Shown: positions 24,990-39,100 of the stretch, piece by piece | Position numbering within the stretch: the stretch's first letter is position 1 | How the letters are laid out: each line of letters starts with the position of its first letter | Assembly: GCA_033980235.1 (NCBI GenBank) | Contig: CM067067.1 | Location: 23,312,603-23,376,602 of the forward strand | Direction of reading: 5' to 3' | From: Diadema setosum | Lineage: Eukaryota > Echinodermata > Echinoidea > Diadematoida > Diadematidae | Length of the DNA stretch: 64,000 nt | Made by a program: the position numbers and the translations under genes | Notes under the pieces: model-generated | Told to the model about the DNA's origin: nothing | The model's database searches: none | Seen by the model: the letters and a program-made list of their open reading frames with translations, nothing else

Positions 24990-26159
24990 TACAGTAGACT
25001 ACTGTACATTATCTACAGTATGTCATCATCATGAACACCCTGGTACTCAGTCAGTACTGTGGTCAGTACATGTAGGATTTGCAGTGCATCTACTTTAGTT
25101 TGACCAGTTTAGAGTTTTGATTATTAACATGAAATCATTAGAATCGAGCCTCCTCTTTGCTGTGTGCTGCCATGAATTCATATATTAATGATAATAATTA
25201 CAATTTATATTACACCATATCCATTAATGAATTGCTCAAGGGGCACATTGAATTATACCATGTGGTAACACAGCAGCTCAAGAATAGAAACTTTTTCAGA
25301 GGACACATTGCAAACACTTTGTGACTTGGGTGGATATTAAAGTTGAATTAGTGTATCTGTGTGTGTTCATGTCCTCAGCACCACTAGCTACTCTCATTGT
25401 GATAGCACATTATTTGAGGACTATTGGCCAAAAATAGATCGCTTTAGAGGTTGAGCAACCTACAGGGTGTACATACAGTATTGGATGCATATTGCAGGTG
25501 CTGGTAAAAAAGCATTCTTTAATAGTACACTATTCATTGTGTGGATGCTCTTTGCATCAGAACAGTGAGCAACTACATTATGTACATTGTATACTGTACA
25601 GACAAATAGAAATTGATGAATTTGTAGTTCAATATCGCCAACGATGCATCAATCAACTGAAAGTACATGACTATGTACAATGTATGCTTCACCCATAAAA
25701 TCTTGACTCATCAATGCTGATTGTTGCATTAAATGACTGTGATCACATTATATCTTGCAAACAACTTGCAGGGAGATTTGAGATACATGTAGACCACCCT
25801 GGTTTTTGTCACTACCACACTTGGTGGCATCCTGTTGCAACTCTGCAACAGTGCTGCCCACAAATCCAACATGTTGTAATTTTCATACAAATCACAGTTT
25901 TCACAGTCTTGTATAGTGATGTGCATGTGCATGTACAGTGTACACTGTGTGTTTAATTTTGCACTGGTGGGTGGCACTAAATTTTGGTGAATAAAATGTG
26001 TGTCATATCTATTGGTTCAGAATTTAGTTTCCCTCTCTGACCAGACTGTATATGAACATAATTTTTAGATAGTAAACTTGAAAAACTTTTGCACCATATT
26101 GAGTATTAGAGCCATATTGTGCGACCATCAACATTGTTTCAGTTGGCACAAACATTGTT
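24990..26159. other. intergenic DNA without recognised feature
   Basis: AT-rich with many tgtacat words. No gene, repeat boundary or RNA is recognised. Confidence 0.5.
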
Positions 26160-27279
26160 AGGCGCGGTGGAGCACCCCAATTTGCATCTCATTATCGCCC
26201 CGTTCTATTTGAATTTCCAACGGGCATCCACGGCTGCCCGAAACTGTGTGCATGAAAAAGTCAAATTTTTACCTTCTCCTTGTGCCGCTATGCGTGCCAC
26301 TAGAAAACTCAAACTCCCCACACTATCTAAGTTTTTAAAAACCTTCCTTTTGATGAAAAAAATATGAAATTTGCTGCACTAGAACTTGAGATATTAAAGC
26401 GTTTTGAAAATCACCTCTCGCAAAACATGCTCTCTGGTTTTTTCCGACTGGACTATGGCCGGGCTCCAATGTGTCCGAAATTGGCAACATAAGTTCATCA
26501 GGCCTCAATCCATATATTGTGAAAGTTTTCGCTTGGTTCCACCTGAACTTTTTGAGAAATCAACTTGTTTCTACAGGGTTTGGAATAGAAAATTATAGTC
26601 AGCGAAACAATTGAAAATGACGTCATTTCTTTTCCCGTAATATTGGGCATGCGTGGTACGTGAGATTCAGGATTTCGTGCTCATTGTTGGTTTGCATGTG
26701 ACGCAGTCAATTTTGCTGAGTGTCGCACGGCGGTACGGTGACTGCTGAGCTGCTGCCGCGCACGCTGCATGCAGCAATGCGTTGTGTACACGTGCTGTGG
26801 CTGTGACATGCAACGCTATACAGTGATGCGATTATATATACATGGGACCGACCTGTACGCTTTGCGTTCGTGTCATTTTTGACATCACCTTCTGTTTTTT
26901 TCCGACACAACCATGGCCGGGAATATTACGGTATGAAATTTAAGATGCAAGCAGATAAATAAATTTAGGTGTACTTTGTTCGAATGGCGCTTTGGTTCCG
27001 CAATGACACTTCGTGAATGTTAGGATGATTTTCGAGGCATATTTTTGGTGATTTTGCTCGCCAGGTTTTCGCTAAAATTTCACATTTTATCATTGTCAAA
27101 TCCTTTAATATGTTATATGTGCATATTCGGACATGTTTTCAAATTCAAACTAACTCAATTTTGATCCGAAAATAGGTTTCCTTAAATTGTTTTTAGCTTG
27201 AGAAGTTGTTTACTTTATGAAAATGAGGCTCTGCTGCCGATGGATTTCTGCGAGATAAATGGGGTGCTCCACCGCGCCT
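26160..27279. mobile_element. TIR element, about 1.1 kb, CpG-rich core
   Basis: AGGCGCGGTGGAGCACCCCA at the left is mirrored exactly over 19 bases by GGGGTGCTCCACCGCGCCT at the right. A GTT triplet flanks both sides. The core 26640-26930 is CpG-rich with accatggccgg. No transposase is visible. Confidence 0.65.
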
Positions 27280-28565
27280 GTTGTGCTGCTGTGATGTGAA
27301 TGAGCTCACACCATCCTCCCGTATCTGTTGCCAAAATGAAATGCAGTAGAGCAGATAAGTCCTACAAGTATGTAGTTTGTACTGTTTTCAGTCCAAGTTG
27401 TTATTGGCCTCCCTTGCCTCCTTTTTCCCTACTTTCCCACAAACAAAATTGAGTATGTTCCATATAATTTCCTCTGGGGATGTGTCCAAAAAGTCAGACA
27501 GAGCCAACAAGTGACTCAACGTGGTACTTTTTTGTGTGACTAGGGCTGATCCAATCTTCTTTAGTATTCAGTTATTTGTGTTGTGTGCTGTGCTGTAATG
27601 ACTGATACTGACACATCTGGACATAAAATGTATTGTTTGCCACACTTTTTACCTGAATTTCTAAAGATATACAATGTACCACAGTACAACTTTGTATTGT
27701 GTCCATACTTGTAAGTAAATTCAAACTACATGTATACAACAATGAAAGAGAGAGGGGCAAAAAAAAGTAGAAGTACAGTGCACCTTTTCAGTTCCTGAAC
27801 TACACTAGGAAGCCTTACATATAATGAATTTACATATAACCAACACAATTTTACTGCAGAACACCAACTACTCTTGTATGCTGACTGTAGTTTATCCCCC
27901 TAAATGTCCCATTTCCAAAGACAGAAATATGTACACAATTTTTGTATTATACTGCAGCATTACATACTGTGGGCCAGAATATATATCGATCTTGTGATCA
28001 CACGCATGCCACATTTTCATACAACTGCATTGTATGTAGACAAAAATGATGTTGTAGGCCCTGGGCCTATCTACAATGTACACTGTACTAAATGCTGGTT
28101 TTAGTTGCTGGTAAGCTCGTTTATAAATTACACTGTGTGTATCTGGATAACACCTTGTATCACCCATTGTACAACATCAAGCAAATCATACTCCTTCCAG
28201 TATCATAAGAATGAAACTTTGTTTTTTGTCTCAAGTGGTGAATGGTGAATGCAAGGGTAAGGAGTTTTTATATTGTAGCTCCTAAAACCTCGTGCTGTAT
28301 CCGGTAAGGATATGCGTTTAACTGTAAATAGATCCCTGCGCAAACATCGTACTCCCACCGCAATTTTATGATCATACTAAGGCCATGTTTTGCTGTGCTT
28401 ATGTGATGTGTCCCTTACACAGAAGACCAGTCACTGGTAGCTGCTTTTACTTGACATGTTGATGGTTCAAATAACCCCAAATTTGAAACCATCAAAACAA
28501 AGCAGTTGTAAAGCTACATGTAAGTGTATAGTATGCTTAACATATTGATCCAACTTGCATTTTAA
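27280..28565. other. intergenic DNA without recognised feature
   Basis: AT-rich with no coding or repeat structure I can support. Non-coding 5' exons of the GRINA-like gene could lie here or nearby but cannot be seen. Confidence 0.4.
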
Positions 28566-29011
28566 TACAGTTCGACCTCGATTATCGATTATCGATTATG
28601 TCGGGACCCGCGCTCATCCGGATAAGCGAATTGGCCGGATATGGGAGACACAATGTTAATGTATATAGCTGCTGTCCAAGCTGCCGTCCCAGTGCACAGG
28701 CAGCTACAATTGTAGGCAGGTAGCGTACCCCGCAACGGTGGTGTAATCTATGCTAGCCTGCGCAAAATTATAGTCCCTTCTTCACAAAAATAAAGTATAT
28801 CTTTATGTGAAAATCATACATGTTTTACCTCATTAGATATTGAGAAACCTATCACGCACATCTTATGAAATTAGTGAAATAGATCCATGAAAGTCACTGT
28901 TATTTCTCAATATTTGGATGAAAAAAAAAGAAGTCCTTTACTGCGTGAACGTGTCAGGATAATAGAGATTTCCGGATAAAAGGAGGCCGGATAATCGAGG
29001 TCGAACTGTAT
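28566..29011. mobile_element. TACAGTTCGACCTCGATTATC MITE (Tigger-like)
   Basis: TACAGTTCGACCTCGATTAT at the left is mirrored by ataatcgaggtcgaactgTA at the right, with subterminal ccggataagcg / ttccggataaaa words. TA flanks. A solo end of the same family remains at 57662-57712. Confidence 0.75.
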
Positions 29012-29470
29012 GTGAAATGTTCTTTCACTTCAATGTAAAAACCTGTTGCTCATAACAACTCTGTCTCATTTTTGTTTGGACAGTATTAATGTTGTCATTC
29101 CTCAGTCACAAGAAACCTACAAATTGTAGCAAGCAGAAGTTCGCTGCACCTTCTTTTATTTTGGCAGCAACTACGTGTACATTGTACATGTACATTGTGT
29201 GCAGAGAACAGGACATATGAAGTAAAATCAGTCAAGGATTTTGCTTCTTTATCTGTAAAATGCTACTAAGCACACAGAAACATGCATTAACCAATTAGTG
29301 TATAAAGATTCTAAAGATTTTACATTCAAGTGCTTAACTCGGTGCATAAAATTATGTTTACGTGTCATGTCTAAACATTGATTTTTAATGAAGAATTAAT
29401 ATTCCTTTCTTCAGTCCTTTAGTATCACAAAAAGATCTGAAAAAATGAATTTAAAAGATTTGTTCTGTAC

Positions 29471-29619
29471 TACTGTAAAACATGATATAGTCGCAGCATG
29501 AAATTTTTGTGGATTGGAGCCGATGGCCTTATTTGCAGCATGAAATTTTGTGAATTGCCACTTTCGTTCAATGCATACATCGTAGTGTAGACAAGAACTT
29601 TTGCGTGCATTTTACAGTA
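29471..29619. mobile_element. TACTGTAAAA-family MITE, short variant
   Basis: Ends TACTGTAAAA and TTTTACAGTA with TA edges. The interior repeats gcagcatgaaatttt twice. It has the same termini as 12061-12279 and 39580-39794 but a different interior. Confidence 0.5.
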
Positions 29620-30012
29620 TATAACCAGCAAGATGGACACATGAATTCAAAATTTCCTCTGAAAAATATCCTCAAAATTGCTAGAGTATGAGATTTCTTC
29701 TGTGGTCTCCATACTCAAACTGTATCGAAGAGTAGCTTGGAGCATGGAACATCAAAGCTAGTGAAATACTATTTATCATGCTATAGAACTTAGGCATAAA
29801 TTTGCGCTAATTGCGGAAGGATTCCACTCCTCTGTAACACCTCCTTGGTTATAAAATTCTAACATTTTGTACATGATCTCTTGAAGTACATTGTATTTTA
29901 TTATCAACTACAGATAAGTATATGTGGGAAGGAATTACATGTTAGCCATGTTTACACCTGAATTCCTGCAGTGTTTGTGACACAAAAGTTTTCACCACAC
30001 TTGTTTCGACAG

Positions 30013-30060
30013 ATTCTCTGAGTTCGATAGGGAGAAGTTTTGTGGACAACCTTGGCAGCC
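30013..30060 (+). other. 5' UTR part of GRINA-like coding exon 1 (candidate)
   Basis: A pyrimidine-rich stretch ending ttgtttcgacag at 30012 looks like a splice acceptor 48 bases before the ATG. This suggests at least one further upstream non-coding exon that I could not place. If the acceptor is not used, the transcript starts nearby instead. Confidence 0.4.
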
Positions 30061-30171
30061 ATGACTGAGCCTTCTGCTCCACCTAGCTACTTGGATGCTA
30101 CTTCAGACAAGGCCTACCCTCCAGGGGTACAGCCCACGGCCCCTTACCCTGCTCCAGGGGCACCTTACCAG
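30061..30171 (+). CDS. GRINA-like gene, coding exon 1 (residues 1-37)
   Basis: Starts at the ATG in the context ggcagccATG and encodes MTEPSAPPSYLD onward to GAPYQ, ending CAG|gtacag in phase 0. PPSY fits a WW-domain (NEDD4-type) ligand and PTAP a Tsg101-type late-domain motif; both are common in the tails of TMBIM1/GRINA-like and other endolysosomal adaptor proteins. Confidence 0.85.
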
Positions 30172-33100
30172 GTACAGTACCTGTAGGTACAATAGTACCA
30201 CAGTACATGTATTTCTTCTTCCGACCAATCCAACACTGTCATAAGGAGCAATCTTCAGAAAGATAAACATTTTTATACAAATTAGACATTTGATCATTGA
30301 AGTGCCAAGATCAGCAGGGTAAAAAGCCTCAGAGCATAACACACATAGTGAGATGTACATCTGCACACATTTTGTAACATCACTTCTAATGATTGTTTGC
30401 TTTAAAATACCAAGTATACAATGTAACTTGCACTATTGTATGTGTTTGGGATGGAGTGGTTGGCCTGAATTCATGAAGGTGGTACAATTGAAACCATAGG
30501 GCAAACCATGGACAATTTATATGGAGCACCAAGTGTCGCATGGCCTATTTTGTTACGAAATCAGTCATATCGTAATGAAATGACGACATTTCGTCGACAT
30601 TCGTTGACAAAATGACTGATTTCGTAATGAAAGAGGCCATGCGACACTTGCTGCTCCATACAAATTGTCCATGATTTAAACCATACATGTAGTTTCAATT
30701 GTACCATCTTCGTCAATTCGGGCCATTGAGTTTTACTGCAAGTCACTGATCAGCTACAGTTTGTCATACAGTGTATGTGACATGGCACTTCAGCACACCA
30801 GGTTGTACCTGGTGACCCTGCATCACAAAACCAACAATAAGTCACCAGATGTGGAATTTTTAGTAAGGTAAAGGGCAGATATTGAAAGGGCAGATACTAA
30901 GCTTTAAAATGATGTATGACTCAATTCAAATGGACTTTTCTAACCTATCTAAATACTGGAAAGAAAGCACACACTCTGGAAAAGTGTGGACTTAAAAAAG
31001 AGGTTCTGAAGTACACAGTGTAGTTAAAGGGGAAGGCTAGTAACTGATCAGTGGGAATCAGTGGAAATGCTGGGAGATGATTGTTCCAATCCTTATGGGA
31101 TTCATTCAAGAGTTCATTGTATATCTATTGTTGTGTGAAAATGATTTACTTCAGAATGGTCTCATATTCAAGTAATGTGCAGTTTAATGCTTCCAGGTTA
31201 GCGTCCCTGGTCAGTGACGGGGCATTAATCTGCACATTACTTGAATATGAGACCGTTCTGAAGCAAATCATTTTCACACAACAATACAATGAACTGTTGA
31301 ATGAATCCCATAAGGATTGGAACAATCATCTCCCAGCATTTCCACTGATTCCCACTGATCAGTTACTAGCCTTCCCCTATAGACCCCTATAGGGTCTATT
31401 CAAGCGCTTTAATCTTTTAAACCATGCTGACTGTGTGATGAATGAGACAATAAAAAAAAAAAAAGATGTAAATCACAGTAGCAATAACAATGAAGGGATT
31501 ATCAGATTAAGCTGAAATTGAGCATACTCTATTGGCACATTCAGTCCATGATTAATGCCAACTTTCAAGGTGGTAGCACTATCTTTTCAAAAGTTATTAG
31601 AGCTGAAAATGAAGGGCTTGCAAAGGATTCGTGAAAGAAATGAAAAGGGACCTCTAAAGATGTACCTACAATCGCATTACTCTACAAAAGAAAAGGGGTT
31701 GTAGAAAAACTGCTGAAAACACAGACACTTTCCAATTCATTTTATGACCCCAAATTTGAGAACTATGTAGATGAAGAATAGCTCTTTCAGAAAATCTGTA
31801 AAACTCAAGATTGACTTGGGTTGATCTATTTCACCTCTTTGGCGTCCTCGCGTAAAATCAAGGGGTGCGACTTTTTGTTCGTTTTGTGATGCACAGTCAC
31901 ATATGGTCAGTTTTACAGTAAAGGGTGTAACTTTGATGTGGCAAGGGTCAAAAATTAAAGTTGTGTTTCCATTTTTACCTTTGCTTTTATTTTATACAGG
32001 AATGTCTATATTTTCAATATTTTGTCATTCCAGAGCTTAATTCTTAGGCTAAATATGAAAAATGAAGTTACTATTATGGAATTTTAGATAAATTTAGGTA
32101 AAAACAACAAGAATGTTTTGGTCACCCACAGCAACCAAATGAAGATAAATGGTGGAGGTAATGCAACTTTTCATTTGCTGTGAACATATATTTGAAATAT
32201 CAAAACACTTTTCCCCCAACAGATATTCGCTCTTGCAATTATTTGGATGTGAACTTCAAATTTCAAGGTAAAAATGGTACCTGACAAATTATTTTTAAGT
32301 TAAAAGAATGTTCTAGAAGCAAGAGCCACTCTAAACATAGCCCTAAATAATCTCTTGGTAACAAACATTTATCAACCCAAATCCCAAAGAAATTTGATTA
32401 TTTTTGACAAAGCTGAAATTTTCAGACTTGTGAGTTTCGGAGGCTTCAGTTAACAAACTAGTGTGTTTCGGAGGCTTCAAAACTGCTAACACAAAGTTCT
32501 AGTCCTGTATTCACTTAAAATAATAAAACTACAGTAAGCAACTATCACTACATGCTAGAATAAGAACAAGGCATCAATAAAATGTGAATAACAGTATACA
32601 GATGTACATTTTATGGCAGTGCATAATGTTTACCCTTCATACAAAATGTACTTATTATTATAAGGAAATTGGCTTCCACAAAAGTGAATAACAAACCATG
32701 TACACTTTGAGCAATGCTCAGTTCGAATTTATGACATTACATGAGGCAATATGATTCTAAAGGAAACTGCAACAGTAGCAATAAAAGTACACTGATTAGG
32801 AACATGTTTTTTTTGTTTTTTTTTTTCGGCTTAAAGTTAGCAGCAACGCATGTTTCGGAGGCTTCATCATGACTGTTAACATGCAAAAATGGTCCATTTT
32901 AAGGTGATATGAAGTACATTAATGCAGCTGATTGTTTCCAAATAACTAACAATGTTGTAACATGTAAAATAGTATTTATTTGTATGCAGAAAAAAGACTT
33001 TCCAACATATATGTTAAGAGACAAAGAAAAACATTTTAAATCTTTATGCTCAGTTGTATACATACACTGTATTTGCATATGACTTTGGCAATGCAGAACA

Positions 33101-36100
33101 TGATTAGGCTACACACATGAAGAGCTGTATGCATTTGTCAAACTTTTCATCATAATGCAGTAAGAATTACTTTCAATGAGTTAGAACTGTAGCTATAGAC
33201 TTAATGCAAAGATTATGTTTGCTTGCTTTATAAGTGCAGTTTGTGGGATGTATATTGACATAAACCACCCATCATAATTGTTTTATATACACATGTAAAT
33301 GTGAAATCAATTTCAACTGTTGATGAGAAAGGGATAGAAAATAGACTATGTGATGGCATGACAGTTAGATTAGAACATAGCATTGTAAAATATAGAAAGG
33401 GGAAAAAAGGTTTATAAACATTCTTTTGCATATGACCATGCCTGATATCCCCTACTATAGCTATCAAATGCAGTGATCATGGTCATAGAACAGCAATCTT
33501 AAAAACCGATCAGCCATTCCATGTAAGGGTCATCATCAAACTGCCATCATCAAAATGGAGTTGGAATAATCAATATATTGGTGATATTATCATGGAGCTC
33601 AATAGAAATTGAAATGGTCAAGATCCCAGTCATCTTTTTGAATCGCCTGTTGAAAAGATTAATGTACATACCCTACCCATGACTGTGTACGAACTTAAAT
33701 TAAAAAAAAAAATGTTGACCAAATGTATAGTGCCCTATAATATGATAGTTAGAATTTTACTTTCTTTTTCTGTGGTATACAAGTCACCCCTGTTTCATAT
33801 CATTTTATTTTTCTTTTTTTTTTTAATTCTTCAAAGGCTTTTTTTATAGTTATTTTATAAAATTCCAGTTTGTGTGACTCCTGTGACAGCTAGGAGGCCT
33901 GTTTTTGAAGGTACGCATTGAGAAATTGCTAACAGAACTTTTCCTGTTTCTAAAAATGACAACCTTTATAGCAAAAAAAAAAAAATTAAAATGCAGCAAA
34001 TGTGTTTAAATATCTAAGTTTTTTAGAAACCCACAAGTTTGTTTTAAATAGTATATAAACCCACAGACTACAGTTTTAACCCTTTGAATTTCAAAATAGT
34101 TAGGGGCTTGTAACTTTTTCCAGAAAAGCCAGGACTAAACAGATTATAAAGATTTCAATCATTTCAATATTGTTCTTCATGAACATAACTTCTCTAGTCA
34201 CCCACCCATGTAAACTACATGTACCCCATGGCAACAGGCTATTTATAAGTAGAGGTCTATATGTCATTTATAAACAATCCTATCCCAACCATTACTGTCC
34301 ATTTACTGCACTGAGAACTACAGTTGTACATCGCAAACATGTCATAGAGTCTCACACATGTATGCGATGAGATGTTTCGTAACACAAGTTACATTTTGTT
34401 TAATCAAAAATAGTCAAGTGGTCACTGCCAGCATGATAAAGTATGGAAAATAGGGTATACATGTAGTATCAAGATTGTGTTGCACCTTGCATGCCTCAGA
34501 TCTGACATACAGATTGATATGAAAACCTGTCTGAATGAAGTAATCAAATGTCAAAATTCCAAAACAGTACCCTGTGATCCAAGTCACACCACAGAAATGA
34601 TAATCTACAAGATGTTAGCTATTTTCAAATCCAATCACAAATTTATTGATTAATTATTTTCCTCCAAATAAGTATTGGAAATGAAAGCCAAAGAACTTGT
34701 TAAGAAATGGAAAGCTGAAAAAGTCAAGATTTTAGTATGGCAAAAACAAATGCCATGTGAGTAACAATGGAATGGATTTGTCAATGGTGAATGGTGTCAA
34801 TGATGATAGTGAGTCGAAAGTGTAAAAATCCAAAAAGTATTTTCCACCATTTGCTCTGGATCATGCATAAAAGATACAACCTTAAATTCAAAAGTAATAT
34901 ATTTCTTAGTTAAGTGTATGCTTCCCTCTTGAATAACCATCTATTAAAGTCCTTGAATCTTCAGGACAGGAATAGTGTTCAGTTCTTAAAAAAAAGTGTA
35001 TTTAACACTAAATAATCAAGTAATTGTTTGGTCTTCATTATCAAAGTCTAACCAGTCAAAAGAGTGATACAAATATGGTCACAACACTTCAACTTCTCTC
35101 AAGGGTAAAAATGAGTTATCCAACTTATGAACATTGATGTATCCACAACTACTTGCTTTGTTGCACTACTGTTGCATGATGTGGGCATGCACGCAAGCTG
35201 GAAGTCACTTTCATTACTCACAATATCTAGCCTGTTCCATTGTTTCAAAAGGAAACCTACAAAATAAATGCTTTTCATACATTTAAACAACTATCTACAC
35301 TTTGCTTGAGGAATCATTAAGTCTCATTCAGTCCAAACAGTTATTTGATAGACTTAGAATTACAAAATTGTAATCTAAACATTCCATTTACATGCTGTTA
35401 ACATAAAATGAAGCCTCCGAAACATCTGGAAAATTAATCTGGTATGCCTTATGTTTTTATGAAAATCATGTATGTTATGTAGAAAGTGATGGGTAAATTG
35501 TGTCTTTTTTAGTTGATATACACTGTTTAAACATATTTGTGGGGCAACATCCTCATCTGCTAATATTTTATTGCTGAATGAAAAGGTGAGTTATGTGTGA
35601 CACGTCTGCACTGTTTAAGAAAAATAGGTAAATCGTATAGTAAATCTATATTGGTGAGTAAACAAAGCAGCCAGAACACTGAATGTGATTTAATATCTTT
35701 AGATATGTCATAAGCGATCATTGGGTGGGTGAACAATAAATCTAATTTGATTTTGTCCAGAGAAAATCACAAAAATGCAGTGTTAACATCCTTTTGAAGC
35801 CTCCGAAACCACTTTTTCTCTACAAAGTGTATTAGCTCAAAAAATTATTGCAGTATCATAATTTTTTTATTATTTTTGTTGTCTGTCCATGTCTGTTGAT
35901 GATTTCATGGCATAATTTGGGGCAGACACTCAAAGAATTTATCAGAAATGTCAAATTAGATGTTTTTGCTGTTTCGGAGGCTTCATGCGTCTCGGAGGCT
36001 TCACGTGTTAACGGAAAATTTGTATTGTCTCCTATTTTCAGAGAGTTTGGCGGATCTTAACTATTTTTGGCCTTTTAGGTTAGGGCCCCATATCCTACAT

Positions 36101-39100
36101 TTTGACATATAGATTAGGTCGCTTCTCTTATCTATATTCATATTATTTGACTAAACACTTTGTTTCGGAGGCTTCAAAACTGCTAACGGAAATTTCACTT
36201 GATGGAATAAAATTATCACAAAATTTCAGATAGCCCTAGAATCAAGTAAACTTTGATGTTAGTCTAAAGTTTAGCTGTACCTTACTATTTTCAGCATAAA
36301 AGAAAGTAACCAAAACACATCCACTGATCATTACTGTCCATCAAAGTTTGTAAACAATTGTTAACGGAAAATGAAGCCTCCGAAACCTCAAATTTGAAGT
36401 CATAGTATTCTAAAATAAAGGGCCAGATACAAACCAAACTAATTTGGTCATTTCAATTGACCATACAACTATGCTTTTAACATAAAAAATTAGATCTCTG
36501 CAGTTGCTGTAGAAAATTATTAAAATTTCAAAAATGTTATATAAATTTCAGTGCAACAAAATAGTCATTTTTAGGGTACATATGTGACTGTCAAAACAAA
36601 ATGCATCAATACCTGGACCTGATTATGCTACCCAAGGTGGCTACTCATAAGGTGACTCACATGGGAAAAAATCTTTGAGATCGGTAAATCTATGTGTTCA
36701 GGGTGGGCCAAAAGGCTAAAAATTGAAAGTTACACCCTTTACCGTAAAACTGACCATATATGGCATGTGCTGAAAAACAAAAAAAAAGTAGTTTTCTATG
36801 GTCTGCAGAAAACATAAATCCAAGAAGTTGCAGTAATTGTCAGTATCACACTCAAACGCTGTTTATAGAGCTCCTTTGGGTACTTTAATACAAACTTGTA
36901 CAACATGTGATGTTAGGGCCATTCTCAGATTAAGTGTTCAATTCCATGTGAGTAAAACCGAAAAATCAACCACAAAGTAATACATTCAAAGATGTGTTTT
37001 CGGAAACTTCAAAACCGGTCAAATACGAAACAAAAAGTGGAACATTCTAAATGATGGCCATTCATTGAGTAAAAATGAATTGAAATAGAGCATCATATAT
37101 GATTTTTGATCACCAATCAGATACGTTACCGCAAATTTACATGTTGTAATGGACTCCTAACTCTGAATTAAATTTATTGTTTTGATCCAATTTCTGTTCA
37201 GGAAAAGACATCTGTCCCCCCTAAAGATATTGGGGTTTTTCAAGAGGTAAAGATGTTGTCATCCCTTGCTAATTGGTAGAAATTATTTCTGTGTGGTAGG
37301 TTGAAATATGCTTTTTGCTGAAATGAAATATAACCTTAAGATTCACTTTGTATTTTTAGCAAATTTCGCTTACAAATAAAGTTTCGAATCCCACAAATCA
37401 TGCAAAGGGAACGATCCGATCTGGAATTTCCACAGGAAACAAATATGAATTGCTTTCCTGGAGAAATAACTATTGAAAAACATCGAATCACCTTTGGTAA
37501 CGTATCTGGTAAAATATAAGTAATAATTTTAGTTGTGTATGAACTAATAATAGATATCACCTCTTTAATTATTTACCTCATGAATTGATGTAAAAATGAA
37601 TGATGTAAGCCCAAATTAACCATTTTAAACATTGTACGTAATATTTAAACTATGAAATGTAGTGGAAAAGAGCCCTAAATGTGAAAGCTGAGTTCTTCAT
37701 TCACAGAATATTCTCATCTTACGTCTGAATGTATTTATCCATCTGACTATAAATATTCATTAAGTTTTGATGGATAATGCAAACAAGGTTTAAAAAATAT
37801 ATTTTTGCAGGCACTTAGAAGGAAGTAGGTACAGTCTCTATGAACTCGATATGCTCAACAGTTGTTTGACCTACGTTGTATGGTAACGTATTTGGCTCAT
37901 CCCTTTTAATGAAAATGAATAAATAATTGTTCAACTTATCAATGAATCTTGAGTAGTTCTTCATATTTTGAAAAACACTAGAATAATTATGCAACAGAAC
38001 ACTGAAACTTTTCTCGGAAGCGTTTCATAAACTACTTTTTTACTCTTTCAAAGTTTGGTAACGTATCTGGCGTACCGTAAATGAGTCTGTCGGTGAAGTT
38101 ACAGAGCAATTTCTACTGAATTTTCTTCATTTGAACATAACTTTAATTTTTTATGGAAGCGTCATTCTATGCAGAATTGTTTTATGAACACTTTGTTTTA
38201 CATAACATTATTTGTCACCGTGGGTGCCCTGAATTATACGTAACGTATCTGCTAAATCTGAAAAGGAAAAAACTGATATGATGAATCTTAGCTTCGTCTT
38301 GTAAAATAAACGTTCAAAGTTGTTGCATAGAATATGAAAGTGGCTGGGTTTTATAGAATAGAACTTTGGAGTTTATGAGCACACAACGATTTGTTTGTAA
38401 AAACATTTACAATTTCTTTTCAGCGTTTTGATTATGTGGTAACGTATCTGTCGGAAAACTTGGCATTAAGTTGTGAGACACTGACGCACAAAGAAAAATC
38501 ATAAGGGAGTGTTGCTCTTTTTCACCTCTCTGTCCTTTTGGTGTAAGAATATAATCCTGAGGTCCAACAAAACGAAGCATGTAATGTGTAGGGATGAATT
38601 TTGACCAGATTTGATCCCCAGAAAGCACAAGACCAATGAGCAAAATTCGGTCACGTATCTGGGGTAACGTATCTGTGGTAACGTATATGGTCGATCATAT
38701 TATTATGAGAGCGATATCTACCAAATATTTCTCACTTGTACTAAACTTTAATGTTGATTTGATGCGTCATTCCCAGGAGTAATGTATAATATACAATTTG
38801 TCTGACATTGCAATATCTGTCGCAGTGGGTGGCGTGAAAAGTATGTAACGTATCTGTCCAAATAAAAGTGTAGAAAACCGATATTTCAAACATTGTACTG
38901 TATTCTCAATAAAGAGCTGTTGCACAAAAAATCTAAGTACTTGTAGTGTATGAAGTATATCCTCAGGGTTTCATATACACAGGGTCATTGCATAGTCTTA
39001 TTATTTTCGCAATGCTGTAACACTGAAGAAAGTGGTAACGTATCTGGCGGTGAATTTGGCGACAGGTTTCAAAAGGCTATAAAAAAAGAAGTCAACATAA

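Noticed and set aside
31081..31392. 103-residue frame with a counterpart on the other strand at 56899-57105 (MFQSLWDSFKSS versus MFQFLWGSFKST)
   Set aside because: Both lie in the F1 foldback elements; similarity reflects the repeat, not a gene family.
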